A stretch of DNA of 35,615 bases from Bacteroidota bacterium (GTDB lineage: Bacteria > Bacteroidota > Bacteroidia > Chitinophagales > Chitinophagaceae): positions 1 through 35,615 of the forward strand of contig JAUZOE010000042.1 in the NCBI GenBank assembly GCA_030706605.1, given 5' to 3'. The translations under genes were made by a program, and so were the position numbers. Of the stretch, positions 1-8,723 are shown piece by piece. Numbering within the stretch: position 1 is the first letter of the stretch; each line of letters starts with the position of its first letter. The notes below the pieces were generated by a model. It saw only the letters and a program-made list of their open reading frames with translations, was not told the DNA's origin and did not search any database.

Positions 1-58
1 CTTTTAGCAGATCATCCACTAAACAGAAAATTGCTATAATTTTATCTTCATTAAGCAT
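1..58 (-). mobile_element. IS982-like transposase, N-terminal part (cut by window edge)
   Basis: Reading the minus strand from position 58, an ATG opens a frame that runs off the left edge and gives MLNEDKIIAIFCLVDDLLK. The IFC..DD..K pattern is how I remember IS982-family transposases of Bacteroidota beginning. Only 19 residues are visible, so the family call rests on this short match plus two supports: a 20-bp repeat at 119-138 upstream of the ATG, and a matching repeat beside an IS982-like transposase C-terminus at the right end of the window. The stretch 59-118 would be the element's untranslated leader. Confidence 0.55.
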
Positions 59-118
59 CGGTAAAGATTTTTTAAGTGTCGTAACTCAAAATTATTCTTT
101 ATCGATGTCCTTTTTAAT

Positions 119-138
119 TAGCAACTTGGGTTAATTAA
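119..138 (-). repeat. IS terminal inverted repeat (upstream end)
   Basis: On the minus strand this reads TTAATTAACCCAAGTTGCTA, pointing into the transposase. The reverse complement of the copy at 35476-35495 differs at only two of 20 positions (CC versus TT). It is therefore the upstream end of the same kind of element whose downstream end is at the other edge of the window. The exact IS boundary is not certain; the outer TTAATTAA could be partly target sequence, although its presence at both ends argues that it belongs to the element. Confidence 0.6.
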
Positions 139-191
139 GTGGTCTTTAGATTCCTGGTAAAGCTGATGGGCTACCCCATAACCCAGTAATT

Positions 192-226
192 AAAAAAGCC
201 TCTCAAACGTAGTGTTTAAAAGGCTT
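192..226 (-). terminator. Rho-independent terminator of tRNA-Asp
   Basis: On the minus strand a 13-bp stem (AAGCCTTTTAAAC pairing with GTTTGAGAGGCTT, including G-U pairs) closes on the loop ACTAC and is followed by a short T run. It lies 14 bases past the 3' end of tRNA-Asp on the same strand, so it most likely ends that transcript. Confidence 0.75.
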
Positions 227-240
227 CTAAATTTTACTTG

Positions 241-314
241 CGGACCGGACGGGACTCGAACCCGCGACCTCCGCCGTGACAGGGCGGCATTCTAACCAAC
301 TGAACTACCGATCC
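241..314 (-). tRNA. tRNA-Asp (GTC)
   Basis: The minus strand folds as a 74-nt tRNA. It has a 7-bp acceptor stem (GGATCGG with CCGGTCC, one G-T pair), a D arm containing AGTTGGTTA, an anticodon arm CCTGTCA giving anticodon GTC, a T arm with GTTCGAG, and discriminator base G. The 3' CCA is not encoded (CAA follows), so it must be added by nucleotidyltransferase. The gene stands alone, with a promoter candidate upstream and a strong terminator downstream. Confidence 0.97.
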
Positions 315-335
315 AAAATTCATAATTTGGGAGCG

Positions 336-365
336 CGAAGATAATGAAATTTAAATTTCGCCAAT
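336..365 (-). promoter_or_regulatory. Candidate promoter of tRNA-Asp
   Basis: The minus strand has ATTG, 18 bases, then TATCTTCG, one base away from the Bacteroidota -7 consensus TAnnTTTG. It ends 21 bases before the mature tRNA. Position and spacing fit a sigma-ABfr promoter; the -33 element is only partial. Confidence 0.4.
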
Positions 366-690
366 CAGGAATCCTCATTTTTTTTTGTAGTTTTTTTGCC
401 CTATCAATGACATCTGAAACATCTTCATTTTGAAATAGTAAAAATAATATAAGAGTAATTGTTTTGGTAAATCAAATTGACTGTGAAATGAGAAAAAGCA
501 TTAATTATCATGGCAATAAAAAAATCCTGAAAACAATGGCTAATTTTCGGTATTAAAAATAAATTTTTCAACTTTCATAAGCTAAGCTTTTTATCAGTCT
601 CATGAAATCAATTCTACAGGAATAATAAATTATCAATTTACTGGTTCAATTATTGATTGACCAGTTTTTGTAATTTAAATAAACAGAATT
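366..690. other. AT-rich intergenic region, no gene seen
   Basis: Between tRNA-Asp (minus strand) and the response regulator at 691 (plus strand) the sequence is very AT-rich, with no open frame that looks coding on either strand. The only signal I can support nearby is the tRNA promoter at 336-365. A TTTTTG/TAATTTAA stretch at 665-680 could contribute to the promoter of the regulator, but it matches the consensus poorly. Confidence 0.5.
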
Positions 691-1059
691 ATGAAAAGAG
701 TTCTAATTGTAGATGATAATAATGATATATTATGGGTAGTAGGACTGATCTTAAAAAAATATGGCTTTGATGTAATTACTACGTTAAAAGGTGAAGAAGT
801 ATTGGCTAAAACCAAAACTTTTTCTCCCCAATTAATTTTATTGGATGTTTTTCTTTCAGGTATAGATGGAATTGAAGTTTGTAATCAATTGAAGTCAGCC
901 CCGGAGACGAAGGATATTCCTGTTATTATGTTTTCCGCCCATACTGATTTCAAAGAACTTAAAAAATTTTGTAAAGCTGACGATTTTGTTTCCAAACCTT
1001 TTGATGCCGGTGAATTGGTTCAAAAGATAAATTCCCAGATTGAAGCCCATCATTATTAA
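691..1059 (+). CDS. Receiver-only response regulator (CheY-like)
   Basis: A 122-residue single REC domain. The acidic pocket is D8/D9, the phospho-acceptor is D52 (ILLDVF), S82 lies in the switch position (MFSAHTD) and K102 is in SKPF. Nothing follows the domain, so it has no DNA-binding or enzymatic output and must act by protein contact or as a phosphate shuttle. It stands alone, but the next plus-strand gene (3007) is a large histidine kinase that could phosphorylate it. The ATG at 691 places MKRVLIVDDN at the N-terminus as expected, with no Shine-Dalgarno sequence. Confidence 0.93.
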   Translation: MKRVLIVDDNNDILWVVGLILKKYGFDVITTLKGEEVLAKTKTFSPQLILLDVFLSGIDGIEVCNQLKSAPETKDIPVIMFSAHTDFKELKKFCKADDFVSKPFDAGELVQKINSQIEAHHY

Positions 1060-1267
1060 TGAAAATTTCTGGTAACTGAAAAGGCAATGATTTGGAATTT
1101 ATTAAACTTGAAATTTCTTCTATATAATGTATTCTCAATATTGGAAAATACTATATGGTTAATTCTCTTGTAGTGTGTCATAAAATCCCCAAAAAAGTTT
1201 AGAGATAAATAGTTGGTATTACTGTCAAAGAAGATTTTTAATTACTTCGTGTAAACATTAACAATTA

Positions 1268-2614
1268 TCAATTACTAATTTGCCAAACTTCAATACCATA
1301 AGGCGGCAATTGTACCAATAATTCATTTTTATCAAGATCTGGGTATTCGTTGCCATTCAGTTGAACCAGTGTTTTTCTTTCAAAGTTAAATGCCTTATCC
1401 GTGATAGCAGTGCCCTGTGCCATCTTTGAAAGATTAATGGCTACTATAATGGCTTTTTTGCCCAGGCGTCGTTGAAAAGTAAATACATAATCGTTGGTAT
1501 TAGCAAGGTTCTTATAAGCCCCTGTAGAAATTACCGGGTTGCTTTTCCTGATAAGGATCATCTTTTTATAAAAATTATAAATTGAATTTGAGTCCGGCCT
1601 TCCTTCTTCTAATGAAATACCATCACCAGGTTTCAGATGGGCACTGTCCCTCCATATACCGGTATTCTTATGCTCCGCAGTCATTCCTATTTCCTGTCCA
1701 AAATAAATAGAGGGCACACCGCCTAATAACAAATTTAAGGCAGCACCAATTTTAATTTTAGGCAGGCTGTTTTCCACGCTAAAGCTATATCGTGACATGC
1801 CAGAATTATCTATAAAAACCACCTGTTGTTTTCCTTTTGGCAAAATATGAAATGCAGAATCAGCCATCAGTGATAAATAGCCTTTTTTAAAAGATCGTAA
1901 AGCATCCACCAACTTAAAAGCAAATACCCTGTCAACACCGCCATTCCCAACATATTCTTTACCCCATGAATTCCAATCTGCCTGTTCTGCTATATTGACC
2001 AATGCAGGATTTAAATTCTTAATTGATTTAATTACCGGAGTCCAAAATGATTCAAAAATTTCTGTTAACTGTGGTTTTTGATCAAAACAAAAACCATCTA
2101 CGCCATCATCAAATTTTCCATCTTTATCAGGATCTACTAAATATTTAAATAAATTAATATTATACTCGAGTACTTTTTTGTTTTTTAAATTGACGGGGGC
2201 CACTTTTCTTTGTATGGCAAAATATATTTTCATGCCACGGCGATGTATCTCTTTTGCCAAATAAATATAATCATCCATATTACCGTATGTTGAATCAATT
2301 TTACTAAAGTCACTGGGAAAATAGTTATGATAAAAAACAGATTCTGATAGGGGAGACAGGAGAATAGAGGTAATTCCGAGGTCTTGCAAATAATCAAGTT
2401 TTTGATGAAGACCATCCAGGTCGCCAATCATATCGCTGTTACTATCATAAAAACTTCTTTGGGAAACATGATAGATGACCTCATTTCCGGAAGAAACCGA
2501 ACTTCCTGAGGCATTTATTTTTTGGGGAGCACATGAAAATGAAAAGCAAATCACCATTCCCAAAATAAATATCTTTAATAAACCTGTCGCGTGCATCTGC
2601 CTTGTTTTACACAA
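1268..2614 (-). CDS. Degenerate GH13 (alpha-amylase-like) lipoprotein
   Basis: A 448-aa protein with a lipoprotein signal peptide (hydrophobic stretch, then FSFSC, Cys28), so probably on the periplasmic or outer-membrane face. The fold is recognisable as GH13: YHVSQRSFYDSNSD, then a GDLDGL strand-helix (64-69), YGNMDDY (110-116), the GVDGF strand (171-175), and GGVPSIYFGQEIG (298-310). The catalytic motifs are damaged. Region I is FAIQRKVAP instead of D..xNH; region II is GFCFD with Cys176 where Arg is invariant (Asp178 kept); Glu210 is kept (IAEQADW); region IV is FIDNSGMSR where NHD is expected. Domain B is nearly absent. It is probably not a normal amylase; it may bind glycans or be inactive. 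An alternative start is ATG at 2596, residue 7. No SusC/SusD genes are near. Confidence 0.85.
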   Translation of the reverse strand: MCKTRQMHATGLLKIFILGMVICFSFSCAPQKINASGSSVSSGNEVIYHVSQRSFYDSNSDMIGDLDGLHQKLDYLQDLGITSILLSPLSESVFYHNYFPSDFSKIDSTYGNMDDYIYLAKEIHRRGMKIYFAIQRKVAPVNLKNKKVLEYNINLFKYLVDPDKDGKFDDGVDGFCFDQKPQLTEIFESFWTPVIKSIKNLNPALVNIAEQADWNSWGKEYVGNGGVDRVFAFKLVDALRSFKKGYLSLMADSAFHILPKGKQQVVFIDNSGMSRYSFSVENSLPKIKIGAALNLLLGGVPSIYFGQEIGMTAEHKNTGIWRDSAHLKPGDGISLEEGRPDSNSIYNFYKKMILIRKSNPVISTGAYKNLANTNDYVFTFQRRLGKKAIIVAINLSKMAQGTAITDKAFNFERKTLVQLNGNEYPDLDKNELLVQLPPYGIEVWQISN

Positions 2615-3006
2615 GTTTACAATTTTTTCCGCTCAATGGTTTTTTTTAAAATATTAAAAAAATGCGACACGGTCAAGGTATTAAAAATACTTCCTCACTG
2701 GTTCTTTATTTTTAAAACGGGGTATTATCAATTTAAAATGTTTAATTAACTTGTTATTAGTCAATAATTTTATAATTAAAAAATAAACCATATATTGCAC
2801 ATGGTTTCTGAACTGTACTAAAAGATTAAGCTTATCATTGTTCTTTTGTGTTTAATTATTAATGTGGTTGCCTTTTGAGATTCTCACCACTTAAGTCAAT
2901 TTTTGCTTACATCTTTTTATAAAATGTTAAGTATATTACTAGTTACAATTTGCAAATGACTATAATGGATATTTGGTAAGCAATTTTTAAGACTGGACTT
3001 CAAATC
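2615..3006. other. Divergent intergenic region, no gene seen
   Basis: This 392-bp AT-rich stretch separates the minus-strand GH13 lipoprotein from the plus-strand histidine kinase, and must hold both promoters. No open frame looks coding. Weak -7-like octamers occur (TAAACTTG on the minus strand at 2612-2619, and GATATTTG at 2968-2975 on the plus strand), but neither has a properly spaced TTTG, so I do not call promoters. Confidence 0.5.
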
Positions 3007-6000
3007 ATGAATAAACCTTCCAACCATGTTACGAAAATTATCAGCCTTATTACTATTGTTGTAGGTTGCCTTGCAATGGCCGGATGGGTTTTTAATGTTA
3101 CTCTCTTTACAACTGTATTTCCTGGCTGGGCCAGCATGAAGTTCAATACGGCACTTTGTTTTGTATTATCCGGGTTGTCGCTCTACCTGTTCGATACACC
3201 TTTTATCAGCAAACGCCGGAAAACAGTTGCCTTAGTTTGTGTATGGATTGTTTTCCTTATTGGTTTTTTGACCATTTCTGAATACATTTTCGGTTATAAT
3301 ATCCATATTGATGAACTTTTCTGGAAGGTAAGACCGGAAGCCGGTTTTATCACTTTTCCAGGCCGGATGAGCCAATTGACGGCCAGTAGTTTTGCCTTAC
3401 TCGGCATAATGTTGTTGTTACTTCAAAAAAAGAGAAAACTTTGGCTTATTCAGGCCTTGCTCTACATAGTAGCTCCTTTTTCTATTGTTACTATTATTAT
3501 ATATTTTTTCAACGTTCCTTTTTTAAAGGATATTCCCTTACTGAGCACTACAGCTCTTCATACATCTATTTTATTTATTTTGCTTTGCCTTGCTATTTTT
3601 TTCAGTTTGCCTCTTCATTATTTAGAGTTTTCGTTTCGAAAGAAAATAGTCTTCTTTTTTGTGATGGTTTCGGTGGTTCTCGGTATCATCTTTTTTGCTA
3701 TTAATAAAAATAAAAAGCAGTCTGCTGACACGGCCCAAAGAGTGGAACATACCAATAAAGTATTATTGCAGGCTGAAAAGGTAAAGGCCAAGGCTGATGA
3801 AATGCAAAGCGGGGTCAGGGGTTATGTGCTAACCGGTGATGAAAACTATTTGCCCCTGTTTATTAATTCATCCGATACCATTACTGATGACATTCGCTAT
3901 CTCAGAACAATAACCAAAGATAACCGGAGTCAGCAACTGCGGATTGATACCCTCGAAAAACTTATTAGCGATTATATAGTCTCACGGAATGAACTGATCA
4001 ATATTCGTCGGGATAAGGGGTTGGGGGCTGCACAGAAAATTGTACTGAACGGTCACGGGGAGGGAATACTCAACAAGGTGCGCTCTAAAATTAATGCCAT
4101 TAACCAGGAAGAAAATCAACTGATGGTTCAACGGAAAATCAAAAATGAAGAAAGTGTTCAACGCTCATCAAGAATCATTGTCTTCTTTGAGATACTTACT
4201 GTTTTGCTTTTGTTGTCAGCGCTTATAATTATTTATAACAACTCCCATGCAAGAGACATCGCGGAAAAGCAATTAAAAGAAAGTGAAGAAAAATATAGTA
4301 TGCTTTTCAATTCAATAGACCAGGGTTTTTGCATTATTGAGATGATCTTTAATGAGAAAAATAAACCCGTTGACTATCGTTTTTTGGTGATCAATGCATC
4401 ATTTGAAAAACAAACCGGGCTTTTTGATGCTGTTGGCAAGCGTATGCGTGAGTTAGCTCCCGGTCATGAAGAGCATTGGTTTGAAATTTATGGTAAGATT
4501 GCGTTGACCGGAGAATCGCTTAGGTTTGAGAACCGTGCTGAACAGTTGGGCCGCTGGTATGAAGTTTATGCCTTTCGTTTCGGAGAACCGAAGAACCTGC
4601 AGGTTGGGATTCTTTTTAACGACATTACCAGTCGCAAAAAAGCAGAAGAAGCTTTGATACATACTTTAAAAGAAGTGTCGGAATATAAAAATGCCTTACA
4701 AAATCAAAGCCAGGCAATCAGTAGCACCAATGCAATTATTGAATTTGATAAGGAAGGAAATATTTTGACTGCCAATGATAATTTTTTGGACCTGTTTGGG
4801 TATTCATTATCTGAAATTAAAGGCAAACATCACCGTATATTGCTAAAGGAAGAACAGGTAGATACCAATGAATATAAGGAGTTTTGGAAACAACTCAATA
4901 GAGGAGTATTTCAGATCGGCGAATTTGAACGGAAAACAAAAAATGGTCAGACTATTTGGATATTGGGTTCATACAACATGATTTATGATCTGGATGGAAG
5001 GCTTATTAAAATATTGAAAATTGTAACGGATATTACTGACAGAAAAAAAACAGAAGAAGTTCTTCGGAAATCTTTAAAGGAAGTATCCGATTATAAACAT
5101 GCACTGGATGAATCATCTATTGTAGCTATTACCGACCAAAGGGGAATTATCAAACAGGTAAATGAGAACTTCTGTAAAATTTCAAAATATACCAGGGAAG
5201 AACTGATAGGGCATGATCATCACATTATGAATTCAGGGTTTCATTCAGAGGAGTTTATCCAGGGTATGTGGGAAACAATTTCCAATGGAAAAGTATGGCA
5301 TGGGGAAGTGAAAAACAAAGCCAAAGATGGAACCTATTATTGGCTGGATACTACTATTGTTCCTTTTGTAAATGAACAGGGCAGACCTTACCAATATATA
5401 GCTATCCGTTCAGATATTACTAAGAGAAAAATATTGCAGGATGAAATTAAACAATTTAACAGTGAATTGCAAAGTAGAGTGGAGGAGAAGACCGCAGAAG
5501 TCATCGAAAAGGAACAGCAGTACCGTTTCCTTCTTCAAAATATGCGGGAGGGAATTCAGGTGATCGGGCACGATTGGAGGTACCTGTTTGTAAACAATTC
5601 AGTGGTGGAGCAAAGCAAATATTCCAATGAAGAATTACTAGGACATACGATGATGGAAAAATATCCTGGTATTGAAAATACGGAAATGTTCAGTGCACTT
5701 CAGACTTGTATGAAAGAACGGATTTCTAAAATTATTGAGAATGAATTTACTTTTCCGGATGGAACAAAGGAATGGTATGAATTAAGTATTCAACCGGTCC
5801 CTGAAGGTCTTTTTATTCTTTCAATGGATATCACTGTCCGCAAAAAGGATGAGGAAAAACTGAGGGAATACGCTGCAGAATTAAAAAGCTCCAACAAGGA
5901 ACTGGAAAGATTTGCCTATGTAGCCAGTCATGATTTGCAGGAACCGCTTCGTATGGTAAGCAGTTTTTTAAATTTGTTGGAGAACAGAATTCGGGAGAGG

Positions 6001-6573
6001 CTTGATGAAACCAGTAAGCAATATATTAATTTTGCTGTAGATGGGGCCGTGCGAATGAAAACCCTTATCCAGGATTTGTTACTTTATTCAAGAGTAGGGA
6101 ATAATAAAGAAGATTTTATTTCTGTTGATCTTAATGAAATAATGCTATATGTAGTAAAGGTACTCGATCAAAATATTCGGGAAACCAATACTGAAATAAC
6201 TGTAAAACCTCTGCCGGTTATCTTTGCCAATAAAACGCTTATTAGTCAGTTGTTTGTAAACCTTGTAAGCAATGCCATAAAATACCATGGAGAACAAAAA
6301 ACTGAAATTGAAGTAGGTTGCAACGAAGATCCTAGTCAATGGATATTTTATGTAAAAGATAACGGGATTGGTATCAACGCGAGTTACTTCGAAAAAATAT
6401 TTGTGATATTCCAGCGGCTGCATAACAAAAGTGACTATCCCGGTACTGGTATTGGACTGGCTATCTGCAAAAAAATTATAGAGGTCCATAGGGGTAAAAT
6501 ATGGGTTGAGTCAGAGGAGGGCAAAGGCAGTACTTTTTATTTTTCAATTCCCAAAACAAAGCAAATAATATGA
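3007..6573 (+). CDS. Multi-PAS membrane histidine kinase with CHASE3 domain
   Basis: This 1188-aa protein starts with about seven membrane segments (roughly 11-233), followed by a CHASE3-type extracytoplasmic sensor (about 240-385, with hallmark MQSGVRGYVLTGDENYLP from 266) and a further membrane segment (387-411). Four PAS-like domains follow, at about 424-550, 560-680, 685-805 and 840-950. The HisKA domain has phospho-acceptor His975 in ASHDLQEPLR, the class often found in phytochrome-like and cyanobacterial kinases. The ATPase domain has its N box at 1085-1091, G1 DNGIGI at 1118 and G2 GTGIGLAI at 1146. All catalytic boxes are intact. It overlaps the following receiver gene by four bases (ATGA), so that receiver is the likely phosphate target. 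The signal sensed is unknown. Confidence 0.95.
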   Translation: MNKPSNHVTKIISLITIVVGCLAMAGWVFNVTLFTTVFPGWASMKFNTALCFVLSGLSLYLFDTPFISKRRKTVALVCVWIVFLIGFLTISEYIFGYNIHIDELFWKVRPEAGFITFPGRMSQLTASSFALLGIMLLLLQKKRKLWLIQALLYIVAPFSIVTIIIYFFNVPFLKDIPLLSTTALHTSILFILLCLAIFFSLPLHYLEFSFRKKIVFFFVMVSVVLGIIFFAINKNKKQSADTAQRVEHTNKVLLQAEKVKAKADEMQSGVRGYVLTGDENYLPLFINSSDTITDDIRYLRTITKDNRSQQLRIDTLEKLISDYIVSRNELINIRRDKGLGAAQKIVLNGHGEGILNKVRSKINAINQEENQLMVQRKIKNEESVQRSSRIIVFFEILTVLLLLSALIIIYNNSHARDIAEKQLKESEEKYSMLFNSIDQGFCIIEMIFNEKNKPVDYRFLVINASFEKQTGLFDAVGKRMRELAPGHEEHWFEIYGKIALTGESLRFENRAEQLGRWYEVYAFRFGEPKNLQVGILFNDITSRKKAEEALIHTLKEVSEYKNALQNQSQAISSTNAIIEFDKEGNILTANDNFLDLFGYSLSEIKGKHHRILLKEEQVDTNEYKEFWKQLNRGVFQIGEFERKTKNGQTIWILGSYNMIYDLDGRLIKILKIVTDITDRKKTEEVLRKSLKEVSDYKHALDESSIVAITDQRGIIKQVNENFCKISKYTREELIGHDHHIMNSGFHSEEFIQGMWETISNGKVWHGEVKNKAKDGTYYWLDTTIVPFVNEQGRPYQYIAIRSDITKRKILQDEIKQFNSELQSRVEEKTAEVIEKEQQYRFLLQNMREGIQVIGHDWRYLFVNNSVVEQSKYSNEELLGHTMMEKYPGIENTEMFSALQTCMKERISKIIENEFTFPDGTKEWYELSIQPVPEGLFILSMDITVRKKDEEKLREYAAELKSSNKELERFAYVASHDLQEPLRMVSSFLNLLENRIRERLDETSKQYINFAVDGAVRMKTLIQDLLLYSRVGNNKEDFISVDLNEIMLYVVKVLDQNIRETNTEITVKPLPVIFANKTLISQLFVNLVSNAIKYHGEQKTEIEVGCNEDPSQWIFYVKDNGIGINASYFEKIFVIFQRLHNKSDYPGTGIGLAICKKIIEVHRGKIWVESEEGKGSTFYFSIPKTKQII

Positions 6574-7001
6574 AAAAAGAAATTCACATTTTACTCGTTG
6601 AAGATAATGAAGGGGATATTGTGTTAACCCTCGAAGCGCTAAAAGTAGCGAAAGTTGTCAATAGTGTAGAGGTTGTAAAAGATGGGGAAGCAGCTCTAAA
6701 ATATTTAAGAAAGGAAGATAGTTACAAAGATGCAGCAACACCTGGTCTTATTTTGTTAGATATTAACCTACCCCGGGTAGATGGCCTTACTGTGTTGGCA
6801 GAAATAAAAAATGATTCTATACTTGCAACTATACCAGTGATTATGCTTACTACTTCTAATGCTGAAAAAGATATCCTGGAGTCATATCAGCACCACGCCA
6901 ATTGCTATATCACCAAGCCGGTGGAGTACCATAGATTTATGGAAGTGGTACTTAAGATCAAAGATTTCTGGATTAGCATTGTAGAATTGCCTAAAAATTA
7001 A
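6570..7001 (+). CDS. Rcp1-like receiver-only response regulator
   Basis: A 143-aa single receiver domain: ILLVEDNEGD at the N-terminus (E11, D12), phospho-acceptor D64 in LLDINLP, switch residues T94/T95 in MLTTSN, and K116 in ITKPVEY. The EDNEGD start, the long loop before the phospho-Asp, and the C-terminal VVLKIKDFW helix are typical of Rcp1-type regulators that pair with phytochrome-like SHDLQEPLR kinases. It starts inside the stop codon of the kinase gene, so translation is coupled and the pair almost certainly works together. It has no output domain. Confidence 0.94.
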   Translation: MKKEIHILLVEDNEGDIVLTLEALKVAKVVNSVEVVKDGEAALKYLRKEDSYKDAATPGLILLDINLPRVDGLTVLAEIKNDSILATIPVIMLTTSNAEKDILESYQHHANCYITKPVEYHRFMEVVLKIKDFWISIVELPKN

Positions 7002-7046
7002 GAATAAAAAGAAACAATAAAAAAAGGCCGCTAAATTTTAAAATTT

Positions 7047-8480
7047 ATGTCCCCTGAAATTAAACAATATTGTTTGTTGGTAGTTGAAGATAACCCGGGA
7101 GATTATATCCTTCTGAAGGAATATCTTAAGTTAAGTCAACTTCCTATTGACAAGATCGTTCATGCTGACAGCCTAAAGTTTGTTCCTTTTCTTATAAAGG
7201 AAAATGTATTTGACATTGTCCTTCTTGATCTTACATTACCTGACAGCAATGGGGTAGACTCTGTAATAACTCTGGGCCGCCTATTACCTCAAACACCTAT
7301 TATAGTACTTTCAGGTTTGTCCACCATTGAGATAGCTGTGGAATCCATCTCCCTTGGCGCACAGGATTATTTAATGAAGGGAGAATTTGATGAAAAGCTC
7401 TTAGCCAAATCAATTCAATACAGTATTGAAAGAAAGAAAACGACAGAAATACTCAGAGAAAGTAATGAACGATACGAAATGGTTAATCTGGCTACCAATG
7501 ATGTAATTTGGGAATGGGATTATGCTACTAATAAGGGTTTATGGGGATCGGGATTAATTAAAAATTTCGGATATTCCAGGGATGACCTTATAAAAAAAGA
7601 TACCTGGGCAAATCAATATTTACATCCGGATGATATTTCTAAGATAAAAGAAAAAATAGCTTTTACTCTTGAGAGACGGATTGAAAACTGGGAAGAGGAA
7701 TTTAGGTTCCGATGTGCAGATGGCTCATACAAGGATATACTTGATAGAGGATTTATCCTATATAATGAAGATGGTACTCCTCAGAAAATGTACGGGGCAA
7801 TGACAGACATTACTGCGAGTCGGAAATTAGAAAAAGCCCTTACTGAACAAAAACTTTTTCAGCAAAAATTAATTACCGAAATAACCATTGATACGCAGGA
7901 AAATGAAAGGGGTATGTTGGGCAGGGAACTTCATGATAACATTAACCAGATATTAGCTGCTGCAAAAATATATATAGGAATGGCTAAAGCGGGTGAAGGT
8001 AACAGGCAAGCATTAATTGACGATAGTTTTAAACTTATTGACAATGCCATGGAAGAAATAAGGAAACTTTCTAAAACCCTGGTAGCTCCTTCGCTAGGTG
8101 ACATTGGCCTGAAAGAAGCCCTGGAAGAATTGGTTGAAGAAATCAACATTACCGCAACCACCTATTTTCAATTAGAGTATAAAAGCAAAAAGAAAGCTGA
8201 TAAAAAGATTGAGTTAATGATTTATCGTATTGTTCAGGAACAAATGAATAATATTTTGAAACACGCAAAGGCAAAGGAAGCGGGTATAAAAATCGACATA
8301 GAAGAAAACAGGCTTTTTTTATTACTAACTGATAATGGTGTTGGCTTTGATACTGAAATAAAAGCAACAGGAATCGGGATGAGAAATATTAAAAGCCGTA
8401 TTGAATTTTATTCAGGTAAGGTAACAATTATTTCTTCCCCGGGTAACGGTTGCGCTTTAAAAGCTGAAGTTCCTTTATAA
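7047..8480 (+). CDS. Hybrid receiver-PAS-HisKA_3 histidine kinase
   Basis: A 477-aa soluble protein. An N-terminal receiver (8-125: E14/D15 pocket, phospho-acceptor D61 in LLDLTLP, K111 in LMKGEF) is followed by a PAS/PAC domain (about 138-270) and a HisKA_3-type dimerisation domain with His296 in GRELHDNINQIL. The NarL-class ATPase domain has QEQMNNILKHAKA, DNGVGFD and GIGMRNIKSR. There are no membrane segments, so its input must come through the receiver (perhaps from the kinase at 3007) or the PAS domain. It lies 45 bases after the Rcp1-like gene on the same strand, probably in one operon. HisKA_3 kinases normally pair with a NarL/LuxR regulator encoded directly downstream; here only a stump appears to remain at 8487-8573. 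Confidence 0.94.
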   Translation: MSPEIKQYCLLVVEDNPGDYILLKEYLKLSQLPIDKIVHADSLKFVPFLIKENVFDIVLLDLTLPDSNGVDSVITLGRLLPQTPIIVLSGLSTIEIAVESISLGAQDYLMKGEFDEKLLAKSIQYSIERKKTTEILRESNERYEMVNLATNDVIWEWDYATNKGLWGSGLIKNFGYSRDDLIKKDTWANQYLHPDDISKIKEKIAFTLERRIENWEEEFRFRCADGSYKDILDRGFILYNEDGTPQKMYGAMTDITASRKLEKALTEQKLFQQKLITEITIDTQENERGMLGRELHDNINQILAAAKIYIGMAKAGEGNRQALIDDSFKLIDNAMEEIRKLSKTLVAPSLGDIGLKEALEELVEEINITATTYFQLEYKSKKKADKKIELMIYRIVQEQMNNILKHAKAKEAGIKIDIEENRLFLLLTDNGVGFDTEIKATGIGMRNIKSRIEFYSGKVTIISSPGNGCALKAEVPL

Positions 8481-8486
8481 AAAATA

Positions 8487-8573
8487 ATGAATATTGCCGA
8501 AATTACTATTGAGGTGATTGAGGGCCACAGGCTATTCAGCAACATGTGGATTAAGTATTTTGTTTCTGGCTAA
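8487..8573 (+). pseudogene. Probable remnant of a NarL-type response regulator
   Basis: Six bases after the hybrid kinase stop, an ATG opens a 28-codon frame containing ITIEVIEGHRLF. This closely follows the usual N-terminus of NarL/FixJ regulators (I-T-I-A-I-V-D/E-D-H-x-L-F). The acidic pair is altered to E-G, and the frame stops at codon 29. I find no receiver continuation or LuxR helix-turn-helix in 8574-8723 in any frame. The position is exactly where the cognate regulator of a HisKA_3 kinase is expected. The resemblance is seen in the sequence; that it is a decayed gene is inference. Alternatively it is a chance 28-codon frame. Confidence 0.5.
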
Positions 8574-8723
8574 AATTTGCTGTGGCGGTGAATTGATGAA
8601 CACTGCCAAAATAATTTAAAAAATTTAAATTAGGAAATATAGTAGCATTTAGTAGTATCATTACTACAACCAATCTCCAATTTTTGTTTGAAATGATAAC
8701 CGAGTTGATTTTGTATTGAATCT

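Noticed and set aside
315-420. Minus-strand open frame running into tRNA-Asp
   Set aside because: It has no start codon in a sensible place, overlaps the tRNA and its promoter, and reads as AT-rich noise.
1268-2614. Part of a polysaccharide utilisation locus
   Set aside because: There are no SusC/SusD, transporter or other glycoside hydrolase genes nearby, and the GH13 active site is degraded.
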